Shown here: positions 1-9,055 of the stretch, piece by piece
How positions within the stretch are numbered: position 1 is the stretch's first letter
How the letters are laid out: the number at the start of each line of letters is the position of its first letter
Assembly: GCA_965277615.1 (NCBI GenBank)
Contig: CBDIDG010000005.1
Coordinates: forward strand, 372,001-436,000
DNA: 64,000 nucleotides
Source: Bog-532 sp965277615
GTDB taxonomy: Bacteria > Actinomycetota > Actinomycetes > Streptosporangiales > Streptosporangiaceae
Direction of reading: 5' to 3'
Notes under the pieces: model-generated
What the model saw: the letters and a program-made list of their open reading frames with translations, nothing else
Told to the model about the DNA's origin: nothing
Databases searched by the model: none
Position numbers and translations under genes: made by a program

Positions 1-653
1 GGGTCGCCGCCTCGCCCGACGCTGCGCACCCGCTGGCCGCCACCGGCTGGGTGCTGCCGGCCGGCCAGAGCGTGAGCATCGTCGTGCCGGACCACTACAA
101 CGGCCGGTTCTGGGGCCGGACCGGCTGCGTGTTCTCCGGCGGGCACGGCCACTGCCAGACCGGGGACTGCAACGGCCTGTTCCAGTGCACCGGGTACGGC
201 TCGATCCCGGCCACGCTGGCCGAGTAGAACCTCAATTCCTTTGACGGCCTGGACTTCTACGACGTGTCCATGGTCGACGGCTCGAACCTGCCGATGTGGA
301 TCAACACCACCTCGGGCCGCACCCCGGACAAGGTGAGCTCCACTGGCTGCGTGGCGGCCGGCTGCACGACCGCGGTCGACTGCCCGGCCGCGCTCCAGGT
401 CACGGCGGACGCAAAGGTGGTCGCGTGCGAGTCGGCCTGCGCCCGGCTCGGCACTGATCAGTACTGCTGCCGGGGCGCGTGGGCGTCCCGGGCGGCCTGC
501 AACCCGGCCCAGTGGCCGGTGGACTACGCCGCGGTGTTCAAGAAGGCCGAGCCGTACGCCTACTCCTATGCCGACGACGACGCCACCAGCACCTATACCT
601 GCACCGGCGAATGCGGCTACCGGATCACGTTCGGCCTCACCCCGGGCGGCTAG
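1..653 (+). pseudogene. Thaumatin-like secreted protein, 5' end outside window, interrupted by an in-frame TAG
   Basis: The forward frame starting at base 3 encodes a thaumatin/PR-5 family protein. Before the stop are GQSVSIVVPDHYNGRFWGR and a Cys-rich stretch ending GSIPATLAE. After it come DFYDVSMVDGSNLPMW and the CESACARLGTDQYCC and DATSTYTCTG segments typical of the family C terminus. A TAG at 225-227 separates the two halves in the same frame, where family members usually have an aromatic residue, so one TAC-to-TAG change would explain it. Acidic-cleft residues occur on both sides of the stop. A GTG at 264 could restart translation, but that fragment would lack the N-terminal half. The family is exported and glucan-binding or antifungal in plants; its bacterial role is unclear. 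The 3' end overlaps the convergent next gene by 17 bases. A sequencing error cannot be excluded. Confidence 0.8.
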
Positions 654-1722
654 CTGCTTCGCGCAGGGCATCGACCTCGACCAGCAGGGACTGGGTCATC
701 CAGGCCGGCAGCAGGGTCTCGCGGGGGTGGGCGCCCGAGGCGGCGATCCTGATCGCCGCCTCCCGGTCCGGGGTCAGCCGCGGGTGGGTGAAGAACTCGC
801 CCTCGTCGGCCTCCAGGTAGGTGTGGATGTAGTGCCGGTAGTGCCGGGCGATGCGGCTCTCGGTCTGCTCCCGGTCGGCCCGGCCGGCCAGGAAGTCGAC
901 CAGCGGCTGCCGCCAGTTGCTGCGGCCGACGGCGAAGCCCACGTAGCCTTCCAGCGGCGCCGCGATCCGGAGCCAGTGGTCGACCTGGCGCTGCGGGGCG
1001 TTCCGGCCCAGCACGATGCAGGAACTTTCCGGCTCGCCCGCCTCCCGCACCGCAGCCAGCACCTCCCGGGCGTCCCCGGTGGCCTCGTACCCCTCCAGCT
1101 TCCAGATCCCGGGATGCACCCCGGCCTCGGTCAGCGCCTCGATGACCTGGACGGTCAGGCGGGGCCGGGCCAGCTCATCGTAGAGCGACTCGTCCTCGTA
1201 CTTTTCCGACTGCTCGCTGGTCGGCGGGACCAGCAGCTCGAGCATCCAGCGGCGGCGGCTGTGCAGCGCGTAGTCGTTGAGCCGCTTCAAGGTCTTCGTC
1301 TGCCTTTCCCGCAGCTCGGCCGGATCCTCCGGGTTGAACCGGACCAGCACCTTGACCCAGTCCGGGTCGAACGCCTCGATGTGCGCGGGGAAATCGTCGC
1401 CGTACTCGAACTTGAACTCCTTGGACCCACTGGCTTCTACCGGCATGGCCAGGACGAAGCCGGCCTGCTTGGCCGCCCGGGCCACGTCGGCCCCGAGTTC
1501 CTCGTCGACCAGGATGCCGAGCCGCCCGGCCACCAGCGGCGTATCGCCGAGCACCCGCTGGGCCGCGGCGAAGATCAGCGATTTGGCGTCCCGCATGTCC
1601 GCCAGCTGCTGCGGCGTAGGCTCGCCCTCGACGCCGAACAGGCTGCCGAACGAGTCGCGCTGGTCCATCGCCATGATGAACAGCGGCTGCGCCGCGGTCG
1701 GCGGTCCGGTGATGTCAGTCAT
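637..1722 (-). CDS. DUF2090 (IolC C-terminal-like) aldolase-type protein
   Basis: A 361-residue protein starting MTDITG, with the family opening PLFIMAMDQRDSF and later blocks WKLEGYEATGDAREV, CIVLGRNAPQ and GFAVGRSNWRQPL. These match the DUF2090 domain that forms the C-terminal half of some IolC proteins and that is assigned 2-deoxy-5-keto-gluconate 6-phosphate aldolase-like TIM-barrel chemistry. Here the domain stands alone, without the PfkB kinase half. No other inositol catabolic gene is nearby, so the substrate is unknown. The ATG at 1722 was chosen because coding similarity begins just after it; the frame stays open far upstream but only as a shadow of the divergent hydrolase gene. A cytoplasmic enzyme is likely. 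Confidence 0.75.
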   Translation of the reverse strand: MTDITGPPTAAQPLFIMAMDQRDSFGSLFGVEGEPTPQQLADMRDAKSLIFAAAQRVLGDTPLVAGRLGILVDEELGADVARAAKQAGFVLAMPVEASGSKEFKFEYGDDFPAHIEAFDPDWVKVLVRFNPEDPAELRERQTKTLKRLNDYALHSRRRWMLELLVPPTSEQSEKYEDESLYDELARPRLTVQVIEALTEAGVHPGIWKLEGYEATGDAREVLAAVREAGEPESSCIVLGRNAPQRQVDHWLRIAAPLEGYVGFAVGRSNWRQPLVDFLAGRADREQTESRIARHYRHYIHTYLEADEGEFFTHPRLTPDREAAIRIAASGAHPRETLLPAWMTQSLLVEVDALREAASRPG

Positions 1723-1860
1723 AGGTGCCTGCCTTCCTGTGCCGTACGGTCCCGACGGCCGCTCCCATCCAATCAACCGCCGGGGTGGCCCGGCGCACCG
1801 GGCGGCAGGCAGCGGCGGGGACCGGGTTAAGCTGCCGGAACTCGGAAAGGGCAGGTGTGG

Positions 1861-2547
1861 ATGAGCCATCAGACAGTGTCCCCCGGCCGTGGCGCCCCGG
1901 CGATCAGCGCGGCCGTGCTGGTCGCGCACGGGGGCCGGTCGCAGAGCACCGCCCCGGTCACGCCCTATCAGCCGGCCGTGCTGCGGATGATCCCGGTGGC
2001 CGCGGCCATCCGCCGGGCCCTCCCCGGCAACGCCACCGTGGTGAACCGGCCGCTGTACCGGCTGCGCGGCTGGAACGGCGACCTGGCCTCCCCGGTGGCC
2101 GACCTGACCCAGGCGCTGGACCAGCTCAGCGAGCGGTTCGGGCCGATCCCGGTCGTGCTGGTCGGTCACTCGATGGGAGCGCGGGCCGCGATGCGGGTCG
2201 CGGGTCACCCGCAGGTGACCGCGGTGGCCGGGCTGGCTCCGTGGCTGCCGCCGGGCGAGCCGGTCGAGCAGCTGGCCGGCCGGCGGGTCCTGCTGGCCCA
2301 GGCCCCGGGCGACCGCATCACCCGGCCCGCCGACACCTGGGCCTTCGCCGCGCGGGCCGCCGCGGTCACCACCGTGGCCACGATCGAGGTGCGGCACGGC
2401 GACCACGCCATGCTCCGCCGGGCCTCAGTCTGGAACCAGATCGCGACCGGGTTCGTCCGGCTGGCCCTGGGCCTGCCCTCCGACGAGGGCCTGGTCAGCC
2501 AGGCGTTCCAGGCGGCCGAGGCGGGCGGCCCGCGGCTGCAGGTGTGA
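1861..2547 (+). CDS. Alpha/beta hydrolase (dienelactone hydrolase-like)
   Basis: A protein of about 228 residues with an N-terminal AVLVAHGGRSQS strand and oxyanion region, the nucleophile elbow VLVGHSMGARAAM (Ser in GHSMG), and a C-terminal HGDHAML that supplies the catalytic His. The fold is a small cytoplasmic alpha/beta hydrolase; the substrate cannot be deduced. ATG at 1861 (MSHQ) is preferred over GTG 1855. The gene diverges from the DUF2090 gene, leaving about 140 bases for both promoters, and converges on a methyltransferase with a 16-base gap. Confidence 0.75.
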   Translation: MSHQTVSPGRGAPAISAAVLVAHGGRSQSTAPVTPYQPAVLRMIPVAAAIRRALPGNATVVNRPLYRLRGWNGDLASPVADLTQALDQLSERFGPIPVVLVGHSMGARAAMRVAGHPQVTAVAGLAPWLPPGEPVEQLAGRRVLLAQAPGDRITRPADTWAFAARAAAVTTVATIEVRHGDHAMLRRASVWNQIATGFVRLALGLPSDEGLVSQAFQAAEAGGPRLQV

Positions 2548-2563
2548 CGGGCTGGGGTAAGCG

Positions 2564-3220
2564 TCAGGCCGGGCGGGCGGCCAGCAGGTAGGCCCGGCGG
2601 GTGTCCACCTCCGCCGGGTAAGCCCGCCGCTCCAGCTGGGCCTGAAGGGTGAACTCGGCGCTGGTCAGCGCCGCAGCCACGTCCCGGGGCTCGTGGAAGC
2701 GGAAGTCCACATCGACGTCGTGCCCCAGCCAGGCGTCGAAGTGCCGCACCTCGGTCCCCACGTGGAACGTGAGCAGGATCAGGCCGCCGGGCCGCAGCAC
2801 CCGGTACATCTCGGCCAGCGCGGCCGGCAGCTCGCCCGGGTCCAGGTGGATGACCGAGTAGAACGCGATCACCGCGCCGAACTCCCCGTCCGCCGCGGGC
2901 AGGCCCAGCAGGTCGCCCACGCGGAACTCGGCCCCGGGCTGCTCACGCCGGGCGACCTCGATCATGCCGGGCGACAGGTCGATGCCGACCGCGGCCGCAC
3001 CCTGGGCGGCCAGCCACCCGGTGATGTGCCCCGGTCCGCAGCCCAGGTCACCGACCGGTGTCCCGGCCGGGCGCTGCTCGAGCAGCGCGGCCAGCAGGGC
3101 CCGGTCCAGCGGCTTGCCGCTGAGCTCGTCGCGCAGCCCGTCGGCGTACGCCCCTGCCACCGCGTCGTAGCTGCGGCGGGTGTTTCCGTGCGGTCCAGCC
3201 GCGCCTGCTCGGTCAGCCAT
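2564..3220 (-). CDS. Class I SAM-dependent methyltransferase
   Basis: A 218-residue protein with the Rossmann-fold methyltransferase motifs in order: motif I VGDLGCGPGHITG, the acidic loop VGIDLSPGMIEVA, RVGDLLGLPAADGEFG and VLRPGGLILLTFH. It resembles the ubiquinone/Methyltransf_11 type small-molecule methyltransferases and has no additional domain. The ATG at 3220 is preceded by AAAGGGC. A 26-base spacer with a TTAATTAATT stretch separates it from the upstream dehydrogenase gene on the same strand, so co-transcription is possible. The acceptor substrate is unknown. Confidence 0.85.
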   Translation of the reverse strand: MADRAGAAGPHGNTRRSYDAVAGAYADGLRDELSGKPLDRALLAALLEQRPAGTPVGDLGCGPGHITGWLAAQGAAAVGIDLSPGMIEVARREQPGAEFRVGDLLGLPAADGEFGAVIAFYSVIHLDPGELPAALAEMYRVLRPGGLILLTFHVGTEVRHFDAWLGHDVDVDFRFHEPRDVAAALTSAEFTLQAQLERRAYPAEVDTRRAYLLAARPA

Positions 3221-3246
3221 GGATGTAGTGCCCTTTTATTAATTAA

Positions 3247-4674
3247 TCAGCTTGACGGCGGTACCAGCCGGTAGACGGCTCCGGCGGTGTCGTCGCTGAC
3301 GTACAGCGCCCCGTCCGGGCCGGGCACCGCGTCCGCCGGGCGTCCCCACCGGTCGCCGTTCGCGTCCTGGAAGCCGGTGACCAGATTCACCGCGGCCCCC
3401 AGCGTGTGCGTGCTGCTGTTCCAGGGCATCCACAGCACCGCCGGCGCTCGCGGCGGCTTCCGGTCCCAGGAGCCGTGCACCGCGACCACGGCGCCGCCGG
3501 ACCACGGCGCGGCGACCTGGCTGTTCTCCAGGAACGACAGACCCAGTGGGGCGCTGTGCGCGGGCAGCCCGACCTCGACCGGCTTCAGCGCGGCGCAGTT
3601 CAGGTGGCCGCCGCCCGGGTTGGTCACCGCGTCGGGCACGAACGGCACGTTCACCAGCGAGCCGGCCGGGTGACTGTTGTCCTGGTCGGGGTTGCAGTAG
3701 GGCCAGCCCAGGTCCCGGCCCGCCGTCACCGGCGCCACCTCGTCCGCCGGATGCTCGTTCACGTAGCTCTGGATCACCTGGCCGAACGGGTTGCTGTTCC
3801 CGTCGAACGAGGCGTGCGCGGGGTAGGTGATGTTGTCCCGGTTGTTGATCGCGGTCCACACCGTGCCGTCCGGGGCCACGGCCAGGCCCTCGCCGTTCCG
3901 TACCCCCTGCTCCATGACCCGCAGGTTTTTCCCGGTGGGGCTGACGGCCTCGATCGTCGCTCGCGGCGGGTTCATGGTCCGGTCGGCCGGAGTGGCGTTC
4001 GACGCGCTGCCCACGTTGAAGTAGATGGTCCCGTCGGCCGTCACGGCCACGTCCTTGTCCCGGTGCACGTCGTCGCCGGACGGGTCCTGGTCTGGCAGGC
4101 CGCCGGCCACCACGGTGCGCGAGCCGCTGACCCCGTGGCCCGCCCAGGCGTAGCGGTCGATCTGATCGGACTCCCCGACGTAGAGCACCCAGCGCCCGCC
4201 GAGCCGGGCAAAGGCCAGCCCCTGCGGCGTGGTCAGCCCGCTCAGCACGGTGCGCGAGGTGGCTTTGCCCTGCTGGTCCGGGCTGAGCTCCACCACGGTG
4301 CCGTGGTCGGGCTGGCTGACCAGCAGATCACCCTGGGGCGTCCAGGCTTCCATGCGCGCGTCCGGCACCCGGGCCCAGACCGTGGCCGTCCAGCCCTTCG
4401 GCAGGGTCAGGGTCCGGGAACCCGAGATCGCGCCGCCCCGCTGGCCCGCGGGCACGCGCAGCGTGGTCTGGGTGTCGGCCGCCGGCGGTGGGGCCGTGGA
4501 CCCGGACGGGCTCGCGGCGGCGGGCGAAGGCGAAGCGGACGACGGCGCGGCCGATGCGAACGAAGGATTCGACGTTGGCCGGCTACCCGAGCCACCAGAG
4601 CCACCGCAGGCCGCAACGGCCAGGCCGACCGTCGTGGCCAGCGTGGCCGCGGTCAGGTGCCGGCGGCTCACCAC
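3247..4674 (-). CDS. PQQ-dependent sugar dehydrogenase-like lipoprotein
   Basis: From GTG 4674 the protein begins with two basic residues, a hydrophobic stretch (TLATTVGLAVAAC) and a lipobox ending in Cys followed by a Gly/Ser-rich linker, so it should be a membrane-anchored exported lipoprotein. The rest is a beta-propeller of the glucose/sorbosone dehydrogenase type: LPKGWTATVWARVPDAR, LTTPQGLAFARLGGRWVLYV, KDVAVTADGTIYFNVGS, VRNGEGLAVAPDGTVW and PDGALYVSDDTAGAVYRL. Family members oxidise sugars using PQQ and Ca2+. No PQQ biosynthesis gene lies in the window, so cofactor supply is open. The frame stays open to 4938, but the signal peptide fixes the start at 4674 or 4671. Confidence 0.8.
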   Translation of the reverse strand: MVSRRHLTAATLATTVGLAVAACGGSGGSGSRPTSNPSFASAAPSSASPSPAAASPSGSTAPPPAADTQTTLRVPAGQRGGAISGSRTLTLPKGWTATVWARVPDARMEAWTPQGDLLVSQPDHGTVVELSPDQQGKATSRTVLSGLTTPQGLAFARLGGRWVLYVGESDQIDRYAWAGHGVSGSRTVVAGGLPDQDPSGDDVHRDKDVAVTADGTIYFNVGSASNATPADRTMNPPRATIEAVSPTGKNLRVMEQGVRNGEGLAVAPDGTVWTAINNRDNITYPAHASFDGNSNPFGQVIQSYVNEHPADEVAPVTAGRDLGWPYCNPDQDNSHPAGSLVNVPFVPDAVTNPGGGHLNCAALKPVEVGLPAHSAPLGLSFLENSQVAAPWSGGAVVAVHGSWDRKPPRAPAVLWMPWNSSTHTLGAAVNLVTGFQDANGDRWGRPADAVPGPDGALYVSDDTAGAVYRLVPPSS

Positions 4675-4882
4675 CGGGCCCGCCGGGCCGCGCACCGGGA
4701 GACCGGCCTGGCGGCCCACCGCATGACGGTACGCATGAAAACACAGTAGGGCGTCCGCGCCGGCGAGACGCCCAGGATGCCGGTCTTCATCCCATCTACA
4801 CCGGGCGCCCGCCGGTTTTGCACACGCCTCGCCGAACCTGAGGTCAGGACCGGGAAACCCTGGTCGGGAAGAAGGACCTGCC

Positions 4883-5377
4883 ATGCTGACCGACAAGCCA
4901 CCGCTGATGATGACCCCCGCCTTTGCCGCCTGGAACACGGTGGCACGGTTCGACGACTACGAGACGGCCCAGCGCGCGGTGGACCGGTTGTCCGACGACG
5001 GCTTCCCGGTCGAGACGCTGGACATCGTGGGCAGCGACCTGCGCTTGGTCGAGCAGGTGACCGGGCGGCTGACCAAGGCCCGCGCGGCCGGCGCCGGGGC
5101 CATCAGCGGAGCCTGGGCCGGACTGATGATCGGCATCCTGCTCGGGCTGTTCAGCACCGGCGCCTGGCTCGGTGTGGTCGTGGCCGGCGTCGCGATCGGG
5201 GCCGCCTTCGGCGCGGCGTTCGGATTCGCCGCGCACGCCGCCACCCGCGGCCAGCGCGACTTCAGCTCGGTCCAGGCCCTGTCCGCCACCCGCTACGACC
5301 TGATCGCCCGGGAAGGCACCGCCGACCGGGCCCGCACCATGCTCGGTCAGTCCGGCCTGCTCCCGGCCCAGACCTGA
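4883..5377 (+). CDS. General stress protein 17M-like (YflT-type) membrane protein
   Basis: A 164-residue protein. Residues 20-55 (WNTVARFDDYETAQRAVDRL, then GFPVETLDIVGSD) match the general stress protein 17M-like domain. A hydrophobic Gly/Ala-rich hairpin follows (WAGLMIGILLGLFSTGAWL, then VVVAGVAIGAAFGAAFGFA), suggesting two membrane segments, and there is a soluble C-terminal tail. AGAAGGAC gives a good ribosome site for ATG 4883. Homologues are stress-induced with unknown molecular function. It diverges from the dehydrogenase gene. Confidence 0.75.
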   Translation: MLTDKPPLMMTPAFAAWNTVARFDDYETAQRAVDRLSDDGFPVETLDIVGSDLRLVEQVTGRLTKARAAGAGAISGAWAGLMIGILLGLFSTGAWLGVVVAGVAIGAAFGAAFGFAAHAATRGQRDFSSVQALSATRYDLIAREGTADRARTMLGQSGLLPAQT

Positions 5378-5574
5378 CCGGTTCCGTGGGTGCCGGCAGG
5401 TTCGATGGCCTCCGGTCCGGAGCCGGAGGCCGCCGGGCTCGCCGGGGCCTGCGGCCTGGCCTTTCTCATTCTGAGACATCGTTGTCAGCACGCGGGGGCG
5501 GGTCGGCAGGATCGGCCGCTGGACGACGGCTTTATTCGATCGTGGTCAAAATAACTCGTGCCTAGCCTGGAGTA

Positions 5575-6969
5575 ATGGCAACCAGCAGGCTTGGCCCAAG
5601 GAGACCAGCCGACCAGACCAGCGAGGCAGCGGGCGGCCGGTCCGGGGGGTGGGCCCTGCTGGCCACCAGCCTGGGCTTCGGGGTCGTCCAGCTGGACGTG
5701 AGCGTGGTCAACGTGGCCATCAAGCCGATCGGCGCGGACCTCGGCGGTGGGGTCAGCGGGCTGCAGTGGGTGGTCGGGGCCTACACCGTCGCCTTCGCGG
5801 CGCTGATCCTGTCGGCCGGGGCCCTGGGTGACCGGATCGGGGCCAAGCGGGTGTTCATCGCCGGGTTCGCGCTGTTCACGGTGGCCTCGGCCGCCTGCGG
5901 GCTGGCTCCGACGCTGGGCTTCCTGATCGCCGCGCGGGCGGTCCAGGGGGCCGGGGCCGCGGTGCTGGTACCGTCCTCGCTGAGCCTGCTCAACCACGCC
6001 TACCGCGACGAGCAGGCCCGCGCGCACGCGGTCGGCCTGTGGGCCGCCGGCGCCTCGGTGGCCTTGTCGGCCGGCCCGCTCATCGGCGGCGTGCTGACCT
6101 CGTCGCTGGGCTGGCGGTCGATCTTCTTCATCAACGCCCCGATCGGGCTGGCCGGCATCCTGCTCACCCTGCGGTTCGCCACCGAGACACCGCGCGCGGC
6201 GGACCGGGGCATCGACCTGCCCGGGCAGCTGACCGCGATCACCGCCCTGGTCGCGCTGGCCGCGGCCATGATCGAAGCGGGTCAGCGCGGCTTCGCCGAC
6301 GGGCTCGTCCTCACCGGGTTCGGGGTCGCGGCGGTGGCGCTGACGGCGTTCATTCTCATCGAGTCGCGGCGACGCCAGCCGATGCTGCCGCTGAGCCTGT
6401 TCCCGTCCCGGACGTTCTCGGTCACCTCGGCCATCGGGGTCGTCATCAACGTCGCCTTCTACGGGCTGATCTTCGTGCTCAGCCTGTACTTCCAGGACGC
6501 CCGGCACTACTCGGTCCTGCTCACCGGACTGGCCTTCGCCCCCATGACGGCCGCGATCTTCGCGGCGAACCTGCTGGCCGGGTCGCTGGGCCGCCGGACC
6601 GGCCCGCGGACGCTGCTGGCCGGAGCGGCCCTGCTGCTGGCCGCGGGGCTGGGCGGCCTGCTCATCGTCGGAGCCGGCCCCAGCTACCTGGCCATCGTGG
6701 CCCAGCTGGTCGTGGTGGGGTTCGCCCTCGGCCTGATCGTCCCGGTGATGACGTCGGCCCTGCTGGGCAGCGTCGACCGTAGTCACTCCGGGGTGGCGTC
6801 CGGCACGCTGAACACCGCCCGGCAGACCGGCAGCGTCATCGGGGTCGGGCTGTTCGGCTCGCTGGCCGCCGGGCACCTGGTCAGCGGGCTGCGCCTGGCC
6901 CTGGTCATCTCCGTCGGCCTGGCCCTGCTGGCGGCGGGGCTGGCGTCCGGTGTGACCGCCGACGCCTGA
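5575..6969 (+). CDS. MFS drug exporter, DHA2 (14-TM) family
   Basis: A 464-residue integral membrane transporter. It shows motif A in the loop between TM2 and TM3 (GALGDRIGAKRVF), the motif C/antiporter signature region VQGAGAAVLVPSSLSLL, and repeated 20-residue hydrophobic blocks consistent with 14 helices (QacA/EmrB type), i.e. proton-driven export of hydrophobic drugs. No local TetR or MarR regulator adjoins it. A short AT-richer stretch just upstream (5525-5574) could hold its promoter. The substrate is not predictable. Confidence 0.85.
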   Translation: MATSRLGPRRPADQTSEAAGGRSGGWALLATSLGFGVVQLDVSVVNVAIKPIGADLGGGVSGLQWVVGAYTVAFAALILSAGALGDRIGAKRVFIAGFALFTVASAACGLAPTLGFLIAARAVQGAGAAVLVPSSLSLLNHAYRDEQARAHAVGLWAAGASVALSAGPLIGGVLTSSLGWRSIFFINAPIGLAGILLTLRFATETPRAADRGIDLPGQLTAITALVALAAAMIEAGQRGFADGLVLTGFGVAAVALTAFILIESRRRQPMLPLSLFPSRTFSVTSAIGVVINVAFYGLIFVLSLYFQDARHYSVLLTGLAFAPMTAAIFAANLLAGSLGRRTGPRTLLAGAALLLAAGLGGLLIVGAGPSYLAIVAQLVVVGFALGLIVPVMTSALLGSVDRSHSGVASGTLNTARQTGSVIGVGLFGSLAAGHLVSGLRLALVISVGLALLAAGLASGVTADA

Positions 6970-7016
6970 CCGGGCTGGTCGGCTCCTGACTGGTCGGCTC
7001 CTGGGTAAACGGCCGG

Positions 7017-7499
7017 TCAGGCGGTCAGGCGGAACCGGCCCCGGTCGTGCTCACGATCCCACGACTCGACCATCGCGGTCCCCGCGATCACCGACGTCCC
7101 GACCACGGCCAGCGCCGCGCCCACCAGGGCCAGTGGATTATTGGTGACCACCGACACGACCAGCGCCGCGACGGCCACCGCCAGCCCGATGAACCCGGCC
7201 AGCACCACCTTGGCCGCGGCGCTCATCGACCGCCGGTCCGAGCTGACCGCAGGCATCCGCGGCAGCTGGCTGCCGACCAGTAGGGCCGGCAGATCGCCCG
7301 TGATCGCGGCCAGCTCGGCGAACGTACGGGACGCCAGTGTCCGGCCGACCCGGCCCACGAACTCATCCTGGGTCAGCCGGCCCTGCACGAACGCCGCCTG
7401 CAGCACACCGACCACGTGCTCCCGGTCCGCGCGTGACGTCCGCAGCAGCCCCTGACCGGCCGCGACCAGCGGCATGCCGTTCCCGGGTGAGTTGGTCAC
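7017..7499 (-). CDS. DUF1707 SHOCT-like membrane protein
   Basis: A 160-residue protein whose N-terminal 70 residues (LLRTSRADREHVVGVLQAAF, then GRLTQDEFVGRVGRTLASRT) are a DUF1707 domain, common in actinomycete membrane and regulatory proteins. Two hydrophobic helices follow (VVLAGFIGLAVAVAALVVSV and LALVGAALAVVGTSVIAG). The GTG start at 7499 has a strong GAGGAGG ribosome site. Function unknown. It converges with the MFS gene. Confidence 0.75.
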   Translation of the reverse strand: MTNSPGNGMPLVAAGQGLLRTSRADREHVVGVLQAAFVQGRLTQDEFVGRVGRTLASRTFAELAAITGDLPALLVGSQLPRMPAVSSDRRSMSAAAKVVLAGFIGLAVAVAALVVSVVTNNPLALVGAALAVVGTSVIAGTAMVESWDREHDRGRFRLTA

Positions 7500-7563
7500 C
7501 GGCGCCTCCTCGTGAGCTCAGCGCCAGAAAAGCGTAACTCCGTTATCGTCCCGAGACCATGCC

Positions 7564-7980
7564 CTAGACCACCGGGATCAGGTCGATGCGGACGGTGAGC
7601 GGCGTGGTGGCGATGGCGCGGCCGATGGCGGCGTCCCACCGGTAGGGCAGCTGGCGGGACCGCTCGGCGGTGTCGTCGTCGGCCAGGATGACGGCCCGCC
7701 CGGTACGCCAGCGGCGTCCGGCCAGGACACGGACCCGCGAATCGTGCTCGATGTTGCGCACCCAGTCCGCCTGGTGCCCGTGCGCCGCGATGACCCAGAA
7801 CGTGTCGCCGTCCAGCCCGTTCGCGACGCAGACCGGCCGGGGCTTTCCGGTCCGGCGGCCGATCGTCTCCAGCAGCGCGAACGCCGGGGGGGCCAGCCCG
7901 TGCCGCAACTGCCAGCGCAGAACACGGTTGCCCGGCCCGAGGGCGACCCGGAGGAGACGGTACTTCACGGTTCGCCGCAC
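7564..7980 (-). CDS. Nitroreductase/deazaflavin (F420)-dependent oxidoreductase family protein
   Basis: A 138-residue protein with the signature ETIGRRTGKPRPVCVANG, then WVIAAHGHQADWVRNIEHD, and RVLAGRRWRTGRAVI. This is the Ddn/DUF385 split-barrel family, many members of which bind F420 and reduce quinones or nitro compounds. The GTG start is at 7980. The gene stands alone between a DUF1707 gene and the promoter region of the hydrolase operon. The family call is firm; cofactor and substrate are inferred. Confidence 0.8.
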   Translation of the reverse strand: MRRTVKYRLLRVALGPGNRVLRWQLRHGLAPPAFALLETIGRRTGKPRPVCVANGLDGDTFWVIAAHGHQADWVRNIEHDSRVRVLAGRRWRTGRAVILADDDTAERSRQLPYRWDAAIGRAIATTPLTVRIDLIPVV

Positions 7981-8142
7981 GCTGAGCTGACCTATCCGCT
8001 TGTGGGGTGAAGCGGCAGGCGGATCAGAGCCCCGGCCTGCCCTCTATGAGAAGTATGGCCCAGGACGTCCGGGGCTCGAGTGATCACGACCCATCCGTGG
8101 CGGAGATGAGAGGAGCCTCACGCTCCGGCCGCGAAGTACCGC

Positions 8143-8171
8143 TTGACTCCTATAGCTAATCTAATTAGCTT
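8143..8171 (+). promoter_or_regulatory. Promoter with embedded palindromic TetR-type operator
   Basis: TTGACT at 8143-8148 and TAGCTT at 8166-8171 are spaced by 17 bases, as a vegetative -35/-10 pair. Between them, AGCTAAT (8154-8160) and ATTAGCT (8164-8170) form a perfect inverted repeat around a 3-base spacer. A related CTAGCTAA word precedes the AAGGAGG ribosome site at 8192-8198. The AT-rich block stands out from its GC-rich surroundings. I infer it is the autoregulatory operator of the TetR protein encoded second in this operon. Confidence 0.65.
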
Positions 8172-8203
8172 TATGGCTATATCAACTAGCTAAGGAGGAC
8201 GGC

Positions 8204-9037
8204 ATGACTGAGTATCTCGACGTCGATGGCGGCCGGATCGCTTACGACGTGACCGGGGAAGGCCCGCTGATCGTGCTGTCGCATGGCATCGGGGACCGCA
8301 GGCAGGCGTTCCGGTTCCTGGCGCCCGAGCTGGTGCAGGCCGGGTTCCGGGTGGCGGCGCCCGACATGCGCGGGCACGGCGATTCCAGCATGGGCTGGGC
8401 ATCGATCTCCCGCACCGACGTGGCCGGTGACCTGGTCGCTCTGATCAGGCACCTGGGCGGACCCGCCATCATCGTCGGGCACTCCCTGTCGGGCGGAGCG
8501 GCCACCATCGCCGCCGCCACGGCACCCGACCTGGTCAAGGGCATCATCGAGGTGGGCCCGTTCACCAAGAAGGTGGAGATCAGCCTGGGCGGCTTGGTCT
8601 GGGTCCGCCGCTACCGCCGCGGTTCGTTCCTGCTGGGCCGGGCGCAGTTCCTGCGCAGCCTGAACGCCTGGATGGGTTACCTGGACCTCGCTTACCCGGA
8701 AAAGCCGGCCGACTACGCCGCCTACATGACGGCCCTGCGGGCCAAGCTGTCCGAGCCCGGCCGATGGGCCGAGTTCCTCAAGACCGGCAAGACCACCCCG
8801 GCCGACGCAGGCGCCCAGCTGCCGCACGTCTCCTGCCCGGCGCTCATCATCATGGGCGACGAGGACCCCGACTTCGCCGATCCTCAGGCCGAGGCCGAGG
8901 CGATCGTCGCGGCGATGCCGGCCGGGGTCGGCACGGTCGCGATGATCAAGGGCGCGGGCCACTATCCGCACGCGCAACGCCCCGGTGAGGTCGCCGGGCT
9001 CATCACCGGTTTCGTCCGGGACCACAACCTCAGCTGA
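8204..9037 (+). CDS. Alpha/beta hydrolase, first gene of a TetR-regulated operon
   Basis: A 277-residue hydrolase with oxyanion motif LSHGIGDR, DMRGHGDSS, nucleophile Ser94 in VGHSLSGGAA, acid region GDEDPDF and catalytic His in GAGHYPHAQRP. This is the complete triad of the epoxide hydrolase/haloperoxidase-like branch. An unusually strong ribosome site (AAGGAGG) sits 6 bases before ATG 8204. The TetR gene follows after 18 bases on the same strand, so the two are almost certainly co-transcribed, and a small hydrophobic ester or similar ligand may induce both. Confidence 0.85.
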   Translation: MTEYLDVDGGRIAYDVTGEGPLIVLSHGIGDRRQAFRFLAPELVQAGFRVAAPDMRGHGDSSMGWASISRTDVAGDLVALIRHLGGPAIIVGHSLSGGAATIAAATAPDLVKGIIEVGPFTKKVEISLGGLVWVRRYRRGSFLLGRAQFLRSLNAWMGYLDLAYPEKPADYAAYMTALRAKLSEPGRWAEFLKTGKTTPADAGAQLPHVSCPALIIMGDEDPDFADPQAEAEAIVAAMPAGVGTVAMIKGAGHYPHAQRPGEVAGLITGFVRDHNLS

Positions 9038-9055
9038 GGCCGGAGAGGAGCAGGC

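Noticed and set aside
3406..4749. 447-codon plus-strand frame opposite the sugar dehydrogenase
   Set aside because: Antisense shadow; Arg/His/Gly-rich and without family features, while the minus strand shows a signal peptide and a beta-propeller.
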